Source: Acidobacteriaceae bacterium
GTDB taxonomy: Bacteria; Acidobacteriota; Terriglobia; Terriglobales; Acidobacteriaceae
Direction: 5' to 3'
Assembly: GCA_030037475.1 (NCBI GenBank)
Contig: JASHRH010000047.1
Coordinates: 1 to 44,450 of the forward strand
Length of the DNA stretch: 44,450 nucleotides
The notes under the pieces are model-generated. The model did no database searches and was not told where the DNA came from. It was given only the letters and a program-made list of their open reading frames with translations. Positions 8,472 through 17,284 of this stretch are shown in pieces (position 1 is the first letter of the stretch; each line of letters opens with the position of its first letter). Both the position numbers and the translations under genes were made by a program.

Positions 8472-8507
8472 TCGGGGGGATGCGATGAGCATCCCCCCGA
8501 TGCTTTT
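8472..8507 (+). terminator. Rho-independent terminator of the Lys/Ala peptide unit
   Basis: TCGGGGGGATGC (8472-8483) pairs perfectly with GCATCCCCCCGA (8489-8500) around a GATGA loop, twelve base pairs, followed by TGCTTTTT. It sits 18 bp after the peptide stop codon and closes the unit before rsmE. Confidence 0.92.
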
Positions 8508-8612
8508 TGCAGCCAGTATTCATGCGGGTTTCAGCGATTTTCCCTCCGCGCACGATCCTCCCTTTCCCGGCCCCGTGCGCCGCTCGCTGTTGCGCCGCAG
8601 TACTCTGTATCC

Positions 8613-9344
8613 ATGACGCGTCGCCGCTGGATCGCCGATACCTGGGACGAAGCGACGGCCTCGCTGGTGGGCAGCCAGGCCGCCCACCTGATCCGCGTGC
8701 TGCGCGCGCAGCCGGGCATGGAATTCGATCTGGTCGCCGGCGGACGCGTTTTTCACAGCGTCCTCGCCGGCATCTCGGGCGACGAGGTTCGCTTCAATCT
8801 GATCGCCGAAGTCGAGGCCGATCCCGCCCTGCCCGTTACGCTGCTGATCTCGGTCTTCAAGTTCGATCGCATGGAATGGGCCATTGAGAAAGCTGCTGAA
8901 CTGGGAGCCGAAGGCATCGTTCCCATGATCGCGCGGCGCAGCGAGAAACACCTCGCGCAGGCGGCGGCCAGCCGCGTGGAGCGCTGGCGGCGGATTGCCC
9001 TGGAAGCCTCGCAGCAATCGCGCCGCTCGGATGTGCTGCGCATCGCCGACCCGCTGCCGCTCAAGTCCGCCATTCGCCAGGAGGAGCAGACGCTGCGCCT
9101 GGTGCTGGCGGAACAGGAGCGCTCGACGACTCTGCATCATGCACTCAGCGAGGCTTTGACGGCCGCCGGCGACGAGATGCCCACCATCCGCATTGCGTCC
9201 GGCCCCGAAGGCGGATGGACCGCGGAAGAGGAAGCCATGCTGGACGCGGAAAACTGGAAGGCAGTGAGTCTCGGCCCGCGCATCCTTCGTGCCGAAACCG
9301 CTGCGATCGCCGCTATGGCGGTCACCGCATCGCTGCTGGAGTAA
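8613..9344 (+). CDS. rsmE: 16S rRNA (uracil1498-N3)-methyltransferase
   Basis: Methylates N3 of U1498 in 16S rRNA late in 30S assembly, using SAM. The 243-residue protein has the small N-terminal PUA-like part (MTRRRWIADTWDEATASLVGSQAAHLIRVLR) and the SPOUT C-terminal knot with IASGPEGGWTAEEEAMLDA and SLGPRILRAETAAIAA, which is diagnostic of RsmE. The stretch FDRMEWAIEKAAELGAEGIVPMIARRS is also typical. It stands alone between the Lys/Ala peptide terminator and the convergent peptidase gene, with 39 bp between the stop codons. Confidence 0.96.
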   Translation: MTRRRWIADTWDEATASLVGSQAAHLIRVLRAQPGMEFDLVAGGRVFHSVLAGISGDEVRFNLIAEVEADPALPVTLLISVFKFDRMEWAIEKAAELGAEGIVPMIARRSEKHLAQAAASRVERWRRIALEASQQSRRSDVLRIADPLPLKSAIRQEEQTLRLVLAEQERSTTLHHALSEALTAAGDEMPTIRIASGPEGGWTAEEEAMLDAENWKAVSLGPRILRAETAAIAAMAVTASLLE

Positions 9345-9383
9345 CGCGTGAGAGCGGACCTGATCTGCCGAGTCGGGCCGTGG

Positions 9384-11528
9384 CTATTTACCGCTGGTCT
9401 CGTTCCACAGGAAGGCCATCTCGTCCGCGTAGTCGCTCACCAGTTGCCGCATCGAAACACCGGAGCTGTGCCCGCCCTTCACTGAATAGTGCAACAGGAT
9501 CGGCCGGTCGCTCCCGCTGGATGCCTGCATCAGCGCCGTCATCTTGCGCGCATTCATGGGATCCACGCGCGTATCGTTGTCACCGGTGAAAAACATGATG
9601 GCCGGGTAATGCTCGCCTTTGTGCACGTTCTGGTAGGGGGAATACCTGATCAGGTACGCAAAATCCTTCGCGTTTTGCGAGCTGCCATATTCCGTGGTCC
9701 ACAGCCGGCCAAACTCGAAGTACTGGTAGCGGAGCATATCCAGCAGCGGGTACCCGCACCAGATGGCGCCGAAGAGATCGGGACGCTGGGTCATCGCCGC
9801 ACCCATCAGCAATCCGCCATTGGAGCGCCCGCGGATCGCGAAGTGCTCCGGCGACGTGTAGCGGTGGGAGATCAGGTACTCCGCCGCGGCGTAGAAGTCA
9901 TCGAAGACATTCTGCTTCCTGCCGAACATCGCGGCCTTATGCCAGGCCTCGCCATACTCGTCGCCGCCGCGCAGGTCTGGCAACGCGAAGAAGCCACCTT
10001 GCTGCATCCACCAGGCATATTCGGGGTTCCACTCCGGCAGCATAGGCAAATCGAATCCGCCATAACCGGTCATCAGCAGCCGTGCCTGGCCATCGCGCTT
10101 CAGGCCCTTCCTGCCGGCAATGAACATCGGCACCCGCGTGCCGTCCTTCGATGCGTAGAAGACCTGCTTCACTTCATACTGCGCGGAATCGAACGGCACC
10201 TCCGGTCGCGCGAAGATCGTCGACCGGCCGGTTCGCGTGTCGTATCGGTAGATCGTCGGCGGGATGGTGAATGACTGAAAGCTGTAGAAGCCTTCCGTCT
10301 GCCCGGGGCGCCCGTAGACTACTGTTCCCGTGCCGATTCCCGGATAGGGCAGCGTGCCAACCTGCTTTCCATCCAGCGAATAGATCGTCGTCTCCGTCTT
10401 CACATCGTGCAGCCGCGAGACAAACATCCTGCCGCCGACGATGCTGAAGCTGTCGATGACGTCCTTCCCCTGCGGGATGATTGTCCTCCACGCCGAGGTT
10501 CCCTTGCCGGGGAACGCCTCCACAATCTGGCTGTTCGGCGCCTGGTAATCCGTCAGCAGAAAAAAGCGGTCTCCGGCATCGGTCATGCGCAGGTGCGCTT
10601 TCACACCATACACCAGCGGCACCAGCACACCGTCCGGCTTGCGCAGGTCCTGGAGCAGGATGTCCTGGCTTGTGGAAGGCACGCCGTGCTCGATTTCGAC
10701 GATCAGCCAGCGATGGTTATCGCTGACGCGGACGTTGACCAGATCCAGTTCGCCCAGGTGCTGCCCGCGATATTCGCCGCCGAAAATCTTTCGGTCTGCG
10801 CTCACTGGCGTGCCGAACCTGTGGAACCACACATTCGATCCCTGGTGGGTGAACTTTGAGTAGTACAGGCCGGTGTTGCCGAGGCTCAGCCCGAGGCCGA
10901 AGTAGCGCGCCGCGGGCAGCACGTCTGGCAGCTCCTGTCCGGTGCGAACGTTCAGCACGTGGATGGAACCCTCGTCGGCGCCGCCCTGACGCACCTCATA
11001 CACCAGCAGGTTGCCGTCATCGGAAATGTCCCGAATGCCGATATTGGTGTTCTGGTCAGCACTCAGTTTCGTGGCGTCAATCAGCCGGTGGTCCGTGCCG
11101 TTCCAGCCGTCGCGAACATAGATCGACCCCTGGTTTTCATCGGGTAGCTGTTTCCTGAAGAAATACTTTCCGCCGCGCAGCGCTGGCATGGAGTACGTCT
11201 CCACGCGCATCAGCGCCGTCAGGCCGCGCTCCACCTGAGGCAGATCCTTCAACTGGTCCAGATACTTCTGCGTGTACGCGTTTTCTTCGGCGATCCACGC
11301 ACGCGTTTGCGGACTCTTCGCGTCTTCCAGCCAGCGATACGGATCCTCGACTTTGGTCCCGAAGTAATCGTCCGTGACCACGTGCACCGCGGCAACCGGC
11401 GGCGGCGGCAGGGTGATATCGCTGTCGCCATGGATCGATATGGCTTGCTGCGCCTGCATCACTGGGCAACACGCCGTGAGGGTGAAAGCTGCGCCAAGGC
11501 TCAACGCAAACATGCGCCGGATCTGCAT
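9384..11528 (-). CDS. Exported prolyl oligopeptidase family serine peptidase (S9)
   Basis: Cleaves peptides after Pro or related residues. The N-terminal half (about 55-440) is the seven-bladed propeller, opening with PPPVAAVHVVTDDYFGTKVEDPYRWLED, the typical S9A start. The C-terminal alpha/beta-hydrolase domain has the Ser nucleophile in RGRSNGGLLMG, Asp in TGDNDTRVDP and His in VKGGHSSGVS. The first 28 residues are a signal sequence; LTACC around residues 17-21 could be a lipobox, so the mature enzyme may be lipid-anchored in the periplasm. At 714 residues it fits an exported S9A peptidase. It follows the OGFr-like gene on the same strand by 46 bp. Confidence 0.95.
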   Translation of the reverse strand: MQIRRMFALSLGAAFTLTACCPVMQAQQAISIHGDSDITLPPPPVAAVHVVTDDYFGTKVEDPYRWLEDAKSPQTRAWIAEENAYTQKYLDQLKDLPQVERGLTALMRVETYSMPALRGGKYFFRKQLPDENQGSIYVRDGWNGTDHRLIDATKLSADQNTNIGIRDISDDGNLLVYEVRQGGADEGSIHVLNVRTGQELPDVLPAARYFGLGLSLGNTGLYYSKFTHQGSNVWFHRFGTPVSADRKIFGGEYRGQHLGELDLVNVRVSDNHRWLIVEIEHGVPSTSQDILLQDLRKPDGVLVPLVYGVKAHLRMTDAGDRFFLLTDYQAPNSQIVEAFPGKGTSAWRTIIPQGKDVIDSFSIVGGRMFVSRLHDVKTETTIYSLDGKQVGTLPYPGIGTGTVVYGRPGQTEGFYSFQSFTIPPTIYRYDTRTGRSTIFARPEVPFDSAQYEVKQVFYASKDGTRVPMFIAGRKGLKRDGQARLLMTGYGGFDLPMLPEWNPEYAWWMQQGGFFALPDLRGGDEYGEAWHKAAMFGRKQNVFDDFYAAAEYLISHRYTSPEHFAIRGRSNGGLLMGAAMTQRPDLFGAIWCGYPLLDMLRYQYFEFGRLWTTEYGSSQNAKDFAYLIRYSPYQNVHKGEHYPAIMFFTGDNDTRVDPMNARKMTALMQASSGSDRPILLHYSVKGGHSSGVSMRQLVSDYADEMAFLWNETSGK

Positions 11529-11574
11529 CGGGATCTCCTCGTCAGCAGGATTGAACTACAGAGAAGTGCTCAGT

Positions 11575-12099
11575 TTACCCGTTTTGCGACGCATCGCTCC
11601 AGAAAGCGTGCGCGCGCGAGGAGATTCGATCCGGGAACTCCTGATAGAGGGCATTCAGAGCTCGGAAAAGCGCCTGCGATTCCGCCCCGAGTCCCAGCAG
11701 CAGCGTCGAGCGCAGTATCCGCGTCAACCGCAGGTGATTGTGGTTTCCCGGCCAGAGCCAGTTCTGCGCGCGCTCGCGAAAATTCTCCGCGCGCTCGACC
11801 GAGGTTCCGTTGCAGGCGAGGCCGTAGAAGCGGAGCATCCGCTGGAAGGCCTGGCCCAGCCGTTCCCGCATCACGGGCGTGGCGCTGAAGGTCTCGATCG
11901 TCTGCCGGTCGAGCAACGGCGCCGAAGGGTTCGCTCCACTTCGCTCCGGCAGAGGAAAGAGCCACTGAATAAAATCGTGAACAGCTTCCAACTGCTGGTC
12001 GTCCCACAACAGAATCTCAGCCAGCGTGCGGCCGCGGTCATCGCGCGCGCCATCGCGGTAGAACGCGGTCAGCGGGTTGCTGTCCTCTGCGTCCCTCAT
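11575..12099 (-). CDS. OGFr-like conserved-region protein
   Basis: The track ORF is longer, but its first 80 residues are Arg/Ser-rich and lie opposite murJ. ATG 12099 has GGGAG about nine bases upstream and gives 174 residues starting MRDAEDSNPLTAFYRDGA. The motif LLWDDQQLEAVHDFIQWLFPLPE followed by ANPSAPLLD matches, by eye, the conserved region of the opioid growth factor receptor family, which also occurs in many bacterial proteins of unknown function. The rest is helical and Arg-rich. No signal or membrane segment, so cytoplasmic. It is divergent from murJ and runs towards the peptidase gene. Confidence 0.75.
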   Translation of the reverse strand: MRDAEDSNPLTAFYRDGARDDRGRTLAEILLWDDQQLEAVHDFIQWLFPLPERSGANPSAPLLDRQTIETFSATPVMRERLGQAFQRMLRFYGLACNGTSVERAENFRERAQNWLWPGNHNHLRLTRILRSTLLLGLGAESQALFRALNALYQEFPDRISSRAHAFWSDASQNG

Positions 12100-12155
12100 G
12101 GGAAGATCTCCCTTCCGCTCCCGTCCGTTCCCCCTATTAGAATCGAGCCAGCACC

Positions 12156-13754
12156 ATGGCGTCTCCCACGATCCCGCGCTGGCGGCGGGCACTCGCGATT
12201 TTACGGCCGTCCCACCGGCATTCGCCCTTTTCGGCGACCGTGCTGCTGATGGCCTCCGTGACTGCTTCGCGCCTGATCGGACTGGTGCGGGTGAAATACA
12301 TCGCCTGGCTGCTGGGGCGCAGCGCCGCGGCTGACGCATTCAACGCCGCATTCCAGCTTCCCGACATGGTTTCGTATTTTCTGGTGGGGGGCGCGGCGTC
12401 GATCACCTTCATCACCATCCTCAGCCGCTACCGCGACCAGGGCCGGGAACATGAAGGCGAGCGAGCCATGTCCGCCATCCTCACCATGATGGCGCTGCTC
12501 CTCGGCGGCGCGACGCTGGTCGCGGAATTCGTGGCGCCACTCTACGTTCAATGGTGGTTCAGCGGGTTTCCCGCGGAGAAAGCTGCGCTTTGCACCCATC
12601 TCACGCGCATCCTGCTGCCCGCGCAGCTTTGCTTTTTTGCCGGCGGCGTCTTCGGAGCGGTGCTGTTGGTCCGCCGCATCTTCTCGGTGCAGGCGGTTGC
12701 GCCGCTCGTTTACAACGCCGGCATCATTCTCGGAGGAGTACTGGGCGGAATCTTCCTGGCACGTCAGGCCAGCGTTTCCTCGCTGGCGGTTGGCGCCCTG
12801 GCCGGCGCATTCTGCGGACCATTCCTGCTGAACGCCATCGGAGCGCATCGCGTCGGAATGCGCTTTCGCCCTGTGCTCGATCTCTCGAACCCCGGCCTTC
12901 GCGAATGGGTGCGCATGTCCATTCCGCTCATGCTCGGCGTTTCTCTGGTGACGGCTGACAACTGGATCATCAACTACTTCGCCTCGCACGTGGGCGGCGC
13001 GATTACGCTGCTTACGTACGCAAAGACGGTATTTACTGCGCCGGTTGCGCTGGGGCAGGCCGCAGGAGCGGCCTCGCTGCCCTTCCTGGCCTCGCTCTTC
13101 GGCAAATCCGACCGCGCACCTTTCGCTCGTGCCGTTAACTCCGCGGTATCGCGGATTCTTGCCTTCTCGCTGCTGCTCTCCGCCTTCATGATCGCCATGG
13201 CTCTGCCGCTGGTGGATGTGCTGGTGCGCGGCGGAGCGTTTCACCGCGCTGATTCCACTACCCTCGCGGTCTATTTTGCCATCTTCTCGATCTCGCTCTG
13301 CCTGTGGTCGGCGCAGGCACTCTACGCGCGGGCCTTCTATGCTACAGGCAACACCCTCACGCCCATGGTCGCGGGCACGCTGGTCACGGCCGCATCCATT
13401 CCCGTGTACTGGGCTCTCTATCGTTCAATGGGGCCGGCAGGACTGGCAATCGCTTCGGACATTGGCATTTTTCTCCAGACCTCGGTGCTGGCCGTGCTGC
13501 TGCATCGGCGGCGCATGGTGTCGCTCGCCGGGCTGGAGTACGCGGAGCTGGCCCGCGCGCTGCTGGCGGCGCTGATTTCTTTCGCGGCGCTCTCCGGCAT
13601 CCGGTCCTTCATGCACACGACCAGCCGTCTGCATGAACTGGCGTGGCTTGCTGGGACTACCGTTGTCTGGCTCGCGGTTTCCGTGTTGGTTTTGCAGCTC
13701 AGTGGATCTTCGCTGCCCGGCCAGCTCATGGATCGCCTGGGCAGGGAAGCCTGA
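12156..13754 (+). CDS. murJ: Lipid II flippase (MOP superfamily)
   Basis: Moves lipid-linked peptidoglycan precursor across the inner membrane. At 532 residues with about 14 hydrophobic segments it fits MurJ. The N-terminal ASRLIGLVRVKYIAWLLGRSAAADAFNAAFQLPDMVSYFLVGGAAS is the classic MurJ/MviN opening. Arg residues in the first helices (RLIGLVR) and later at MRFRPVLDLSNPGLREWVRMSIP match the family. The start ATG lacks an obvious Shine-Dalgarno. It is divergent from the OGFr-like gene and is closed by a branched terminator; the bactofilin gene converges on it. Both concern the cell wall, but they are not in one operon. Confidence 0.93.
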   Translation: MASPTIPRWRRALAILRPSHRHSPFSATVLLMASVTASRLIGLVRVKYIAWLLGRSAAADAFNAAFQLPDMVSYFLVGGAASITFITILSRYRDQGREHEGERAMSAILTMMALLLGGATLVAEFVAPLYVQWWFSGFPAEKAALCTHLTRILLPAQLCFFAGGVFGAVLLVRRIFSVQAVAPLVYNAGIILGGVLGGIFLARQASVSSLAVGALAGAFCGPFLLNAIGAHRVGMRFRPVLDLSNPGLREWVRMSIPLMLGVSLVTADNWIINYFASHVGGAITLLTYAKTVFTAPVALGQAAGAASLPFLASLFGKSDRAPFARAVNSAVSRILAFSLLLSAFMIAMALPLVDVLVRGGAFHRADSTTLAVYFAIFSISLCLWSAQALYARAFYATGNTLTPMVAGTLVTAASIPVYWALYRSMGPAGLAIASDIGIFLQTSVLAVLLHRRRMVSLAGLEYAELARALLAALISFAALSGIRSFMHTTSRLHELAWLAGTTVVWLAVSVLVLQLSGSSLPGQLMDRLGREA

Positions 13755-13798
13755 GATTCAGCGGCGCGCTGCCACGACTGACCTTCGTTAAAAGGCGA

Positions 13799-13865
13799 AA
13801 GCTCCCGCAGGCATAATTCGGCCTGTTGCAGAGACCGAAAACGCTTCTCGGGAGCTTCTTTTTTG
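13799..13865 (+). terminator. Branched terminator after murJ
   Basis: AAGCTCCCG (13799-13807) pairs perfectly with CGGGAGCTT (13849-13857), followed by CTTTTTTGG. The 41-base interior is not an ordinary loop. It can fold as TTCGG with CCGAA, or alternatively as GCAGGC with GCCTGT. The two inner folds share bases and exclude each other. Standard termination is likely; a structured RNA function is open. Confidence 0.7.
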
Positions 13866-13875
13866 GTCGGGAAGC

Positions 13876-14403
13876 CTACACCTGCACGGGAACCGGCCGC
13901 TCGACCGACGCATTCGCCGGCTTTGCTTCGCTCGCCTTCTCGTTCGCGCCGGGCTTGCGGATGTCGATGCCGCCCTTGAAGAACGCGCCGTCCTCGATGG
14001 AGATGCGCTGCGCCGCCACGTCTCCGGTCAGCGAGCCTTCACTGCGAATGTCCACGCGATCGCTGGCATTGACGTTGCCGCGCACCTTGCCGAGCACCAC
14101 GACCTCGCGCGCGGAAATGTTCGCCGACACCTGGCCGTTGCGCCCCACGGTCACGCGATTGCCGGGCAGGCTGATCGAGCCTTCCACCTTGCCGTCGATG
14201 TACAGCGACTCGGATCCGGTGACCTCGCCCTTAATCACCAGGCTCTTGCCGATGGTGGCCTGTTCTCCGCTGGCGCTGGGCGCAGGGGGAGCCGCAGATG
14301 GGCGAGGATTCGCTTCAAAACTCGGGGCTGCCGGCACGCTCGGCCGCTGAGGCTCGGGACTTTGCGGCCCGGTGCCGCTTCCGGTCTGATTGGGTTTCCA
14401 CAT
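13876..14403 (-). CDS. Bactofilin (polymer-forming cytoskeletal protein)
   Basis: Forms filaments without nucleotide, used in cell shape, wall synthesis or polysaccharide placement. The track start (14577) is too early; ATG 14403 is preceded by GGAGAAGGAAGG and gives 175 residues. A Pro/Ser/Gln-rich N-terminal tail of about 55 residues comes first. The beta-helix core follows with repeated hydrophobic and Gly turns, for example LVIKGEVTGSESLYIDGKVEGSI, NRVTVGRNGQVSANISAREVVVLGKVRGNV and ISIEDGAFFKGGIDI, the last being the usual end of the bactofilin core. A short basic tail ends it. It converges on murJ. Confidence 0.93.
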   Translation of the reverse strand: MWKPNQTGSGTGPQSPEPQRPSVPAAPSFEANPRPSAAPPAPSASGEQATIGKSLVIKGEVTGSESLYIDGKVEGSISLPGNRVTVGRNGQVSANISAREVVVLGKVRGNVNASDRVDIRSEGSLTGDVAAQRISIEDGAFFKGGIDIRKPGANEKASEAKPANASVERPVPVQV

Positions 14404-14653
14404 AATTGCAGTACCTTCCTTCTCCAAATTGTTATGAAATGACCGCCTGGTCCGCAATGATTTCCGGTCTCCAGGCGCAGGCGTACAACGTCGACCCTCT
14501 TCCCTCGGGAGTCTTTTCCCCTCCGCGCAAAACGCCGCCGTTACCTGCATCTTAAACATCTTCTGTGAAAATGACACCCCTCCAGCATTCGCGCCTGGTT
14601 ACGCCCGTGCGCGTTCCTGTGGGTGCAGCCGGCTCAAGTACCATCGAATCAGC

Positions 14654-17284
14654 ATGGACGACCGCGAATTACTGCGTCACATCGAGCACCTGCCCGGCGG
14701 TCGAGCCGAATACAAGCAGCTCGTGCGGGAGCTGGGTCTCGGCGGCGGTCAGGAGCGGCGCCTTTTGCGTGAGCAGCTCAGCCGGATGGCCGGCTGGCGC
14801 CAGCTCGTGCAGATTGACAATGAACACTGGGCTTTGCCGCGAGCCGAAACCTCCGAAAGCAGAGCACACCGCAGCGAAAGACGCATCGAGAAGCGCTCCG
14901 AAGCGCACCATGCCGAAAACCTGGTGGCTGGGCGTCTCGATCTGCACCGCGACGGCTACGGATTTGTCCGGCCCAATTCGCCTGCTCCCGGCGCATCCAC
15001 CACGATCGACGAAGACATCTTCATTCCCGCCCGCGAAATCGGCGGCGCCATGCAGGGCGATCAGGTCCTTGTCGAGCTTGCCCCACCGCGCTTCGGTCGC
15101 GGCGGTCTTCGCCGCTCTGGACGCGTCCTGCGGATCCTCACCCGCCGCAATCCAACGGTCGTCGGCATTTTTCATTATTCCCGCCGCGACTCCGAACGTG
15201 GCGGCAATCTGGTTGTTCCCTTCGACGAGCGGATGACGCAGCCTATCGTTATCCCTTTCGGCCAGGAACTGCCGCTCTCCGGAGCTGCCCCGACTCCGCA
15301 TCGCATTCTGGGCACTGAAGCACGCGCAGCTGCGCGTCATCAGGACCTCGAAGGTCTCATCGTCGACGTGGAAATCACTGACTGGCCAACGCCCACGCGC
15401 GCTGCTCGCGGCCGCATCCTGGAAATCCTGGGCGCGGAAGACGATTTTGGCGTGGACGTTGAAATGGTCATCCGCAAACACCATCTGCCCCGCGTATTTC
15501 CTGATGCTGTTCTCGCCGAGGCCCGCCGCGCCGCGCATCTCGACCCCGCTCTTGTGGCCGCTCGCCGCGATTTCCGCAGCCTTCCCATCGTGACTATCGA
15601 CGGCGAAACCGCCCGCGATTTCGACGACGCCGTTCTGGTGCGGCATGACGAGAATGGCACCTGGGAACTCCAGGTGCACATCGCCGACGTGGCGCAGTAT
15701 GTTCGGCCCGATTCCGCGCTGGACCTCGAAGCCCGCCTGCGCGGCACCTCGGTGTACTTTCCCGATCGCGCCATCCCCATGCTGCCGCAGGAGCTCTCGA
15801 CGGACCTGTGCAGTCTGCGCCCGGGCGAAGACCGCCTTGTGCTTTCCTGCCTGATGCGCATCAATCCACAGGGCGAGATTCTGGATTACGAGATCTGCGA
15901 AGGCGTCATCCGCTCGGCCCGGCGCATGACCTATACCCAGGTCCACGCCATCCTCGATGGCGACACATCCCTGCGCGCTGAGTTCGCCCCCCTTGTTCCG
16001 GAATTCGAGCGCATGCTCGATCTGGCGCGGATCCTGAACCGCAAGCGCGAACGTCGCGGTTCCATCGATTTCGACTTGCCGGAGCCGCTGATCGAGTTCG
16101 ACGAATTTGGCGCTATGCAGTCCGTCACCCGCACCGAGCGCAACTGGGCGCACCGACTCATCGAGGAGTTCATGCTCTCAGCGAACGAGTGCGTGGCCTC
16201 GTGGATCGAGAACCTGGGCGTCCCCTCGCTTTATCGCATCCATGAGAAGCCCGAACCCCGCCGCGTGGTCGAATTTGAAGAGATCGCCGCGGCTTTCGGC
16301 TATTCGCTCGGCATCGGCAGCCTGCCCGTTCGCACCTTCACCATGCGCAGCGAGCGCCGCGAACAACGCCACGGCGGCCGCGCACCGCGGAGTTATGAGG
16401 TGCCGCAAGATATCCCGGTGACGCCGCGGATGTATCAGAAGCTGACCGAGAAAATCGCCGGCAAGCCCGAGGAACGCATCCTGTCTTACCTGATGCTGCG
16501 CTCGCTGCGTCAGGCTCGCTACAGCGAGAAGAATGGGGGCCACTTCGCTCTGGCCGCGCGCTGCTACACCCATTTCACTTCGCCTATCCGCCGCTATCCC
16601 GATCTCATCGTTCATCGCATTGCGAAGGCGCTGCTGCACTCGGGCGTGAGCGGCCATGGCGACTTCGCGTCGAGCGGGGCGAGTTTCGCGCCGGAGCAAC
16701 GCTTGCGCAGCGACGCAGCAGCACCGCCGTTTGCGCCGATCGCCGAATCCGACCTCGCTGCAATCGCCCGGGAATCCAGCGAAAACGAGCGCCGCGCCGC
16801 GGATGCCGAACGCGAGCTGGTGGAGTGGAAAAAGATCAAGTTCATGCGCGATCGCGTCGGCGAGATCTTCCGCGGCATGATCCTCAACGCCACGAAATTC
16901 GGCCTCTTCGTCGAGCTCGACGATCTGTTTGTCGAAGGCCTGGTGCCCATCCACACGCTCGGCCTCTTCGACAACGACCGCTACACCTATCGCGAAAACA
17001 CGCGGCAGATCGTCGGCGACCGCCGGGGCCGCAAGTTCTCCGTTGGCGAACGCGTTCAGGTCGTGCTTGATCGGGTGGATGCGGTCGAGAAGCGGCTGCA
17101 GTTCTCCATTCCGGATGAAGAGGAATCGGCGCCGGCGAAGAAGCGCGGTCATGCAGCGCAAAAAACGAAGAAGAAGCCACGCCGCGAGAGGGCAGTGGCG
17201 CAGCCCGCTCCGCCGTCCGCGAAGAGGCAGCGTCGCGCCGGGAAACTCAGGCGATCAGCACGAAAAAAGAACCTGCACCGCTAG
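14654..17284 (+). CDS. rnr: Ribonuclease R (3'-5' exoribonuclease)
   Basis: Degrades structured RNA from the 3' end. The 876-residue order fits RNase R: an N-terminal helix-turn-helix-like part (MDDRELLRHIEHLPGGRAEYKQLVRELG), a cold-shock domain (LVAGRLDLHRDGYGFVRPN), the RNB catalytic domain with TIDGETARDFDDAVLV carrying the Asp set that binds Mg, and a C-terminal S1 domain (GEIFRGMILNATKFGLFVELDDLFVEGLVPI). The last 45 residues are very rich in Lys and Arg, a tail seen in RNase R and used for RNA or ribosome contact. The stop codon overlaps the pyrC stop on the other strand inside CTAG, so the two genes meet with no spacer. Confidence 0.96.
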   Translation: MDDRELLRHIEHLPGGRAEYKQLVRELGLGGGQERRLLREQLSRMAGWRQLVQIDNEHWALPRAETSESRAHRSERRIEKRSEAHHAENLVAGRLDLHRDGYGFVRPNSPAPGASTTIDEDIFIPAREIGGAMQGDQVLVELAPPRFGRGGLRRSGRVLRILTRRNPTVVGIFHYSRRDSERGGNLVVPFDERMTQPIVIPFGQELPLSGAAPTPHRILGTEARAAARHQDLEGLIVDVEITDWPTPTRAARGRILEILGAEDDFGVDVEMVIRKHHLPRVFPDAVLAEARRAAHLDPALVAARRDFRSLPIVTIDGETARDFDDAVLVRHDENGTWELQVHIADVAQYVRPDSALDLEARLRGTSVYFPDRAIPMLPQELSTDLCSLRPGEDRLVLSCLMRINPQGEILDYEICEGVIRSARRMTYTQVHAILDGDTSLRAEFAPLVPEFERMLDLARILNRKRERRGSIDFDLPEPLIEFDEFGAMQSVTRTERNWAHRLIEEFMLSANECVASWIENLGVPSLYRIHEKPEPRRVVEFEEIAAAFGYSLGIGSLPVRTFTMRSERREQRHGGRAPRSYEVPQDIPVTPRMYQKLTEKIAGKPEERILSYLMLRSLRQARYSEKNGGHFALAARCYTHFTSPIRRYPDLIVHRIAKALLHSGVSGHGDFASSGASFAPEQRLRSDAAAPPFAPIAESDLAAIARESSENERRAADAERELVEWKKIKFMRDRVGEIFRGMILNATKFGLFVELDDLFVEGLVPIHTLGLFDNDRYTYRENTRQIVGDRRGRKFSVGERVQVVLDRVDAVEKRLQFSIPDEEESAPAKKRGHAAQKTKKKPRRERAVAQPAPPSAKRQRRAGKLRRSARKKNLHR

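Noticed and set aside
12201-13244. 347-codon minus-strand ORF across murJ
   Set aside because: Charged, low-complexity shadow of a membrane protein gene.
14669-16153. 494-codon ORF antisense to RNase R
   Set aside because: RNase R domains are unmistakable on the plus strand; the antisense frame shows no motif and follows its codon pattern.
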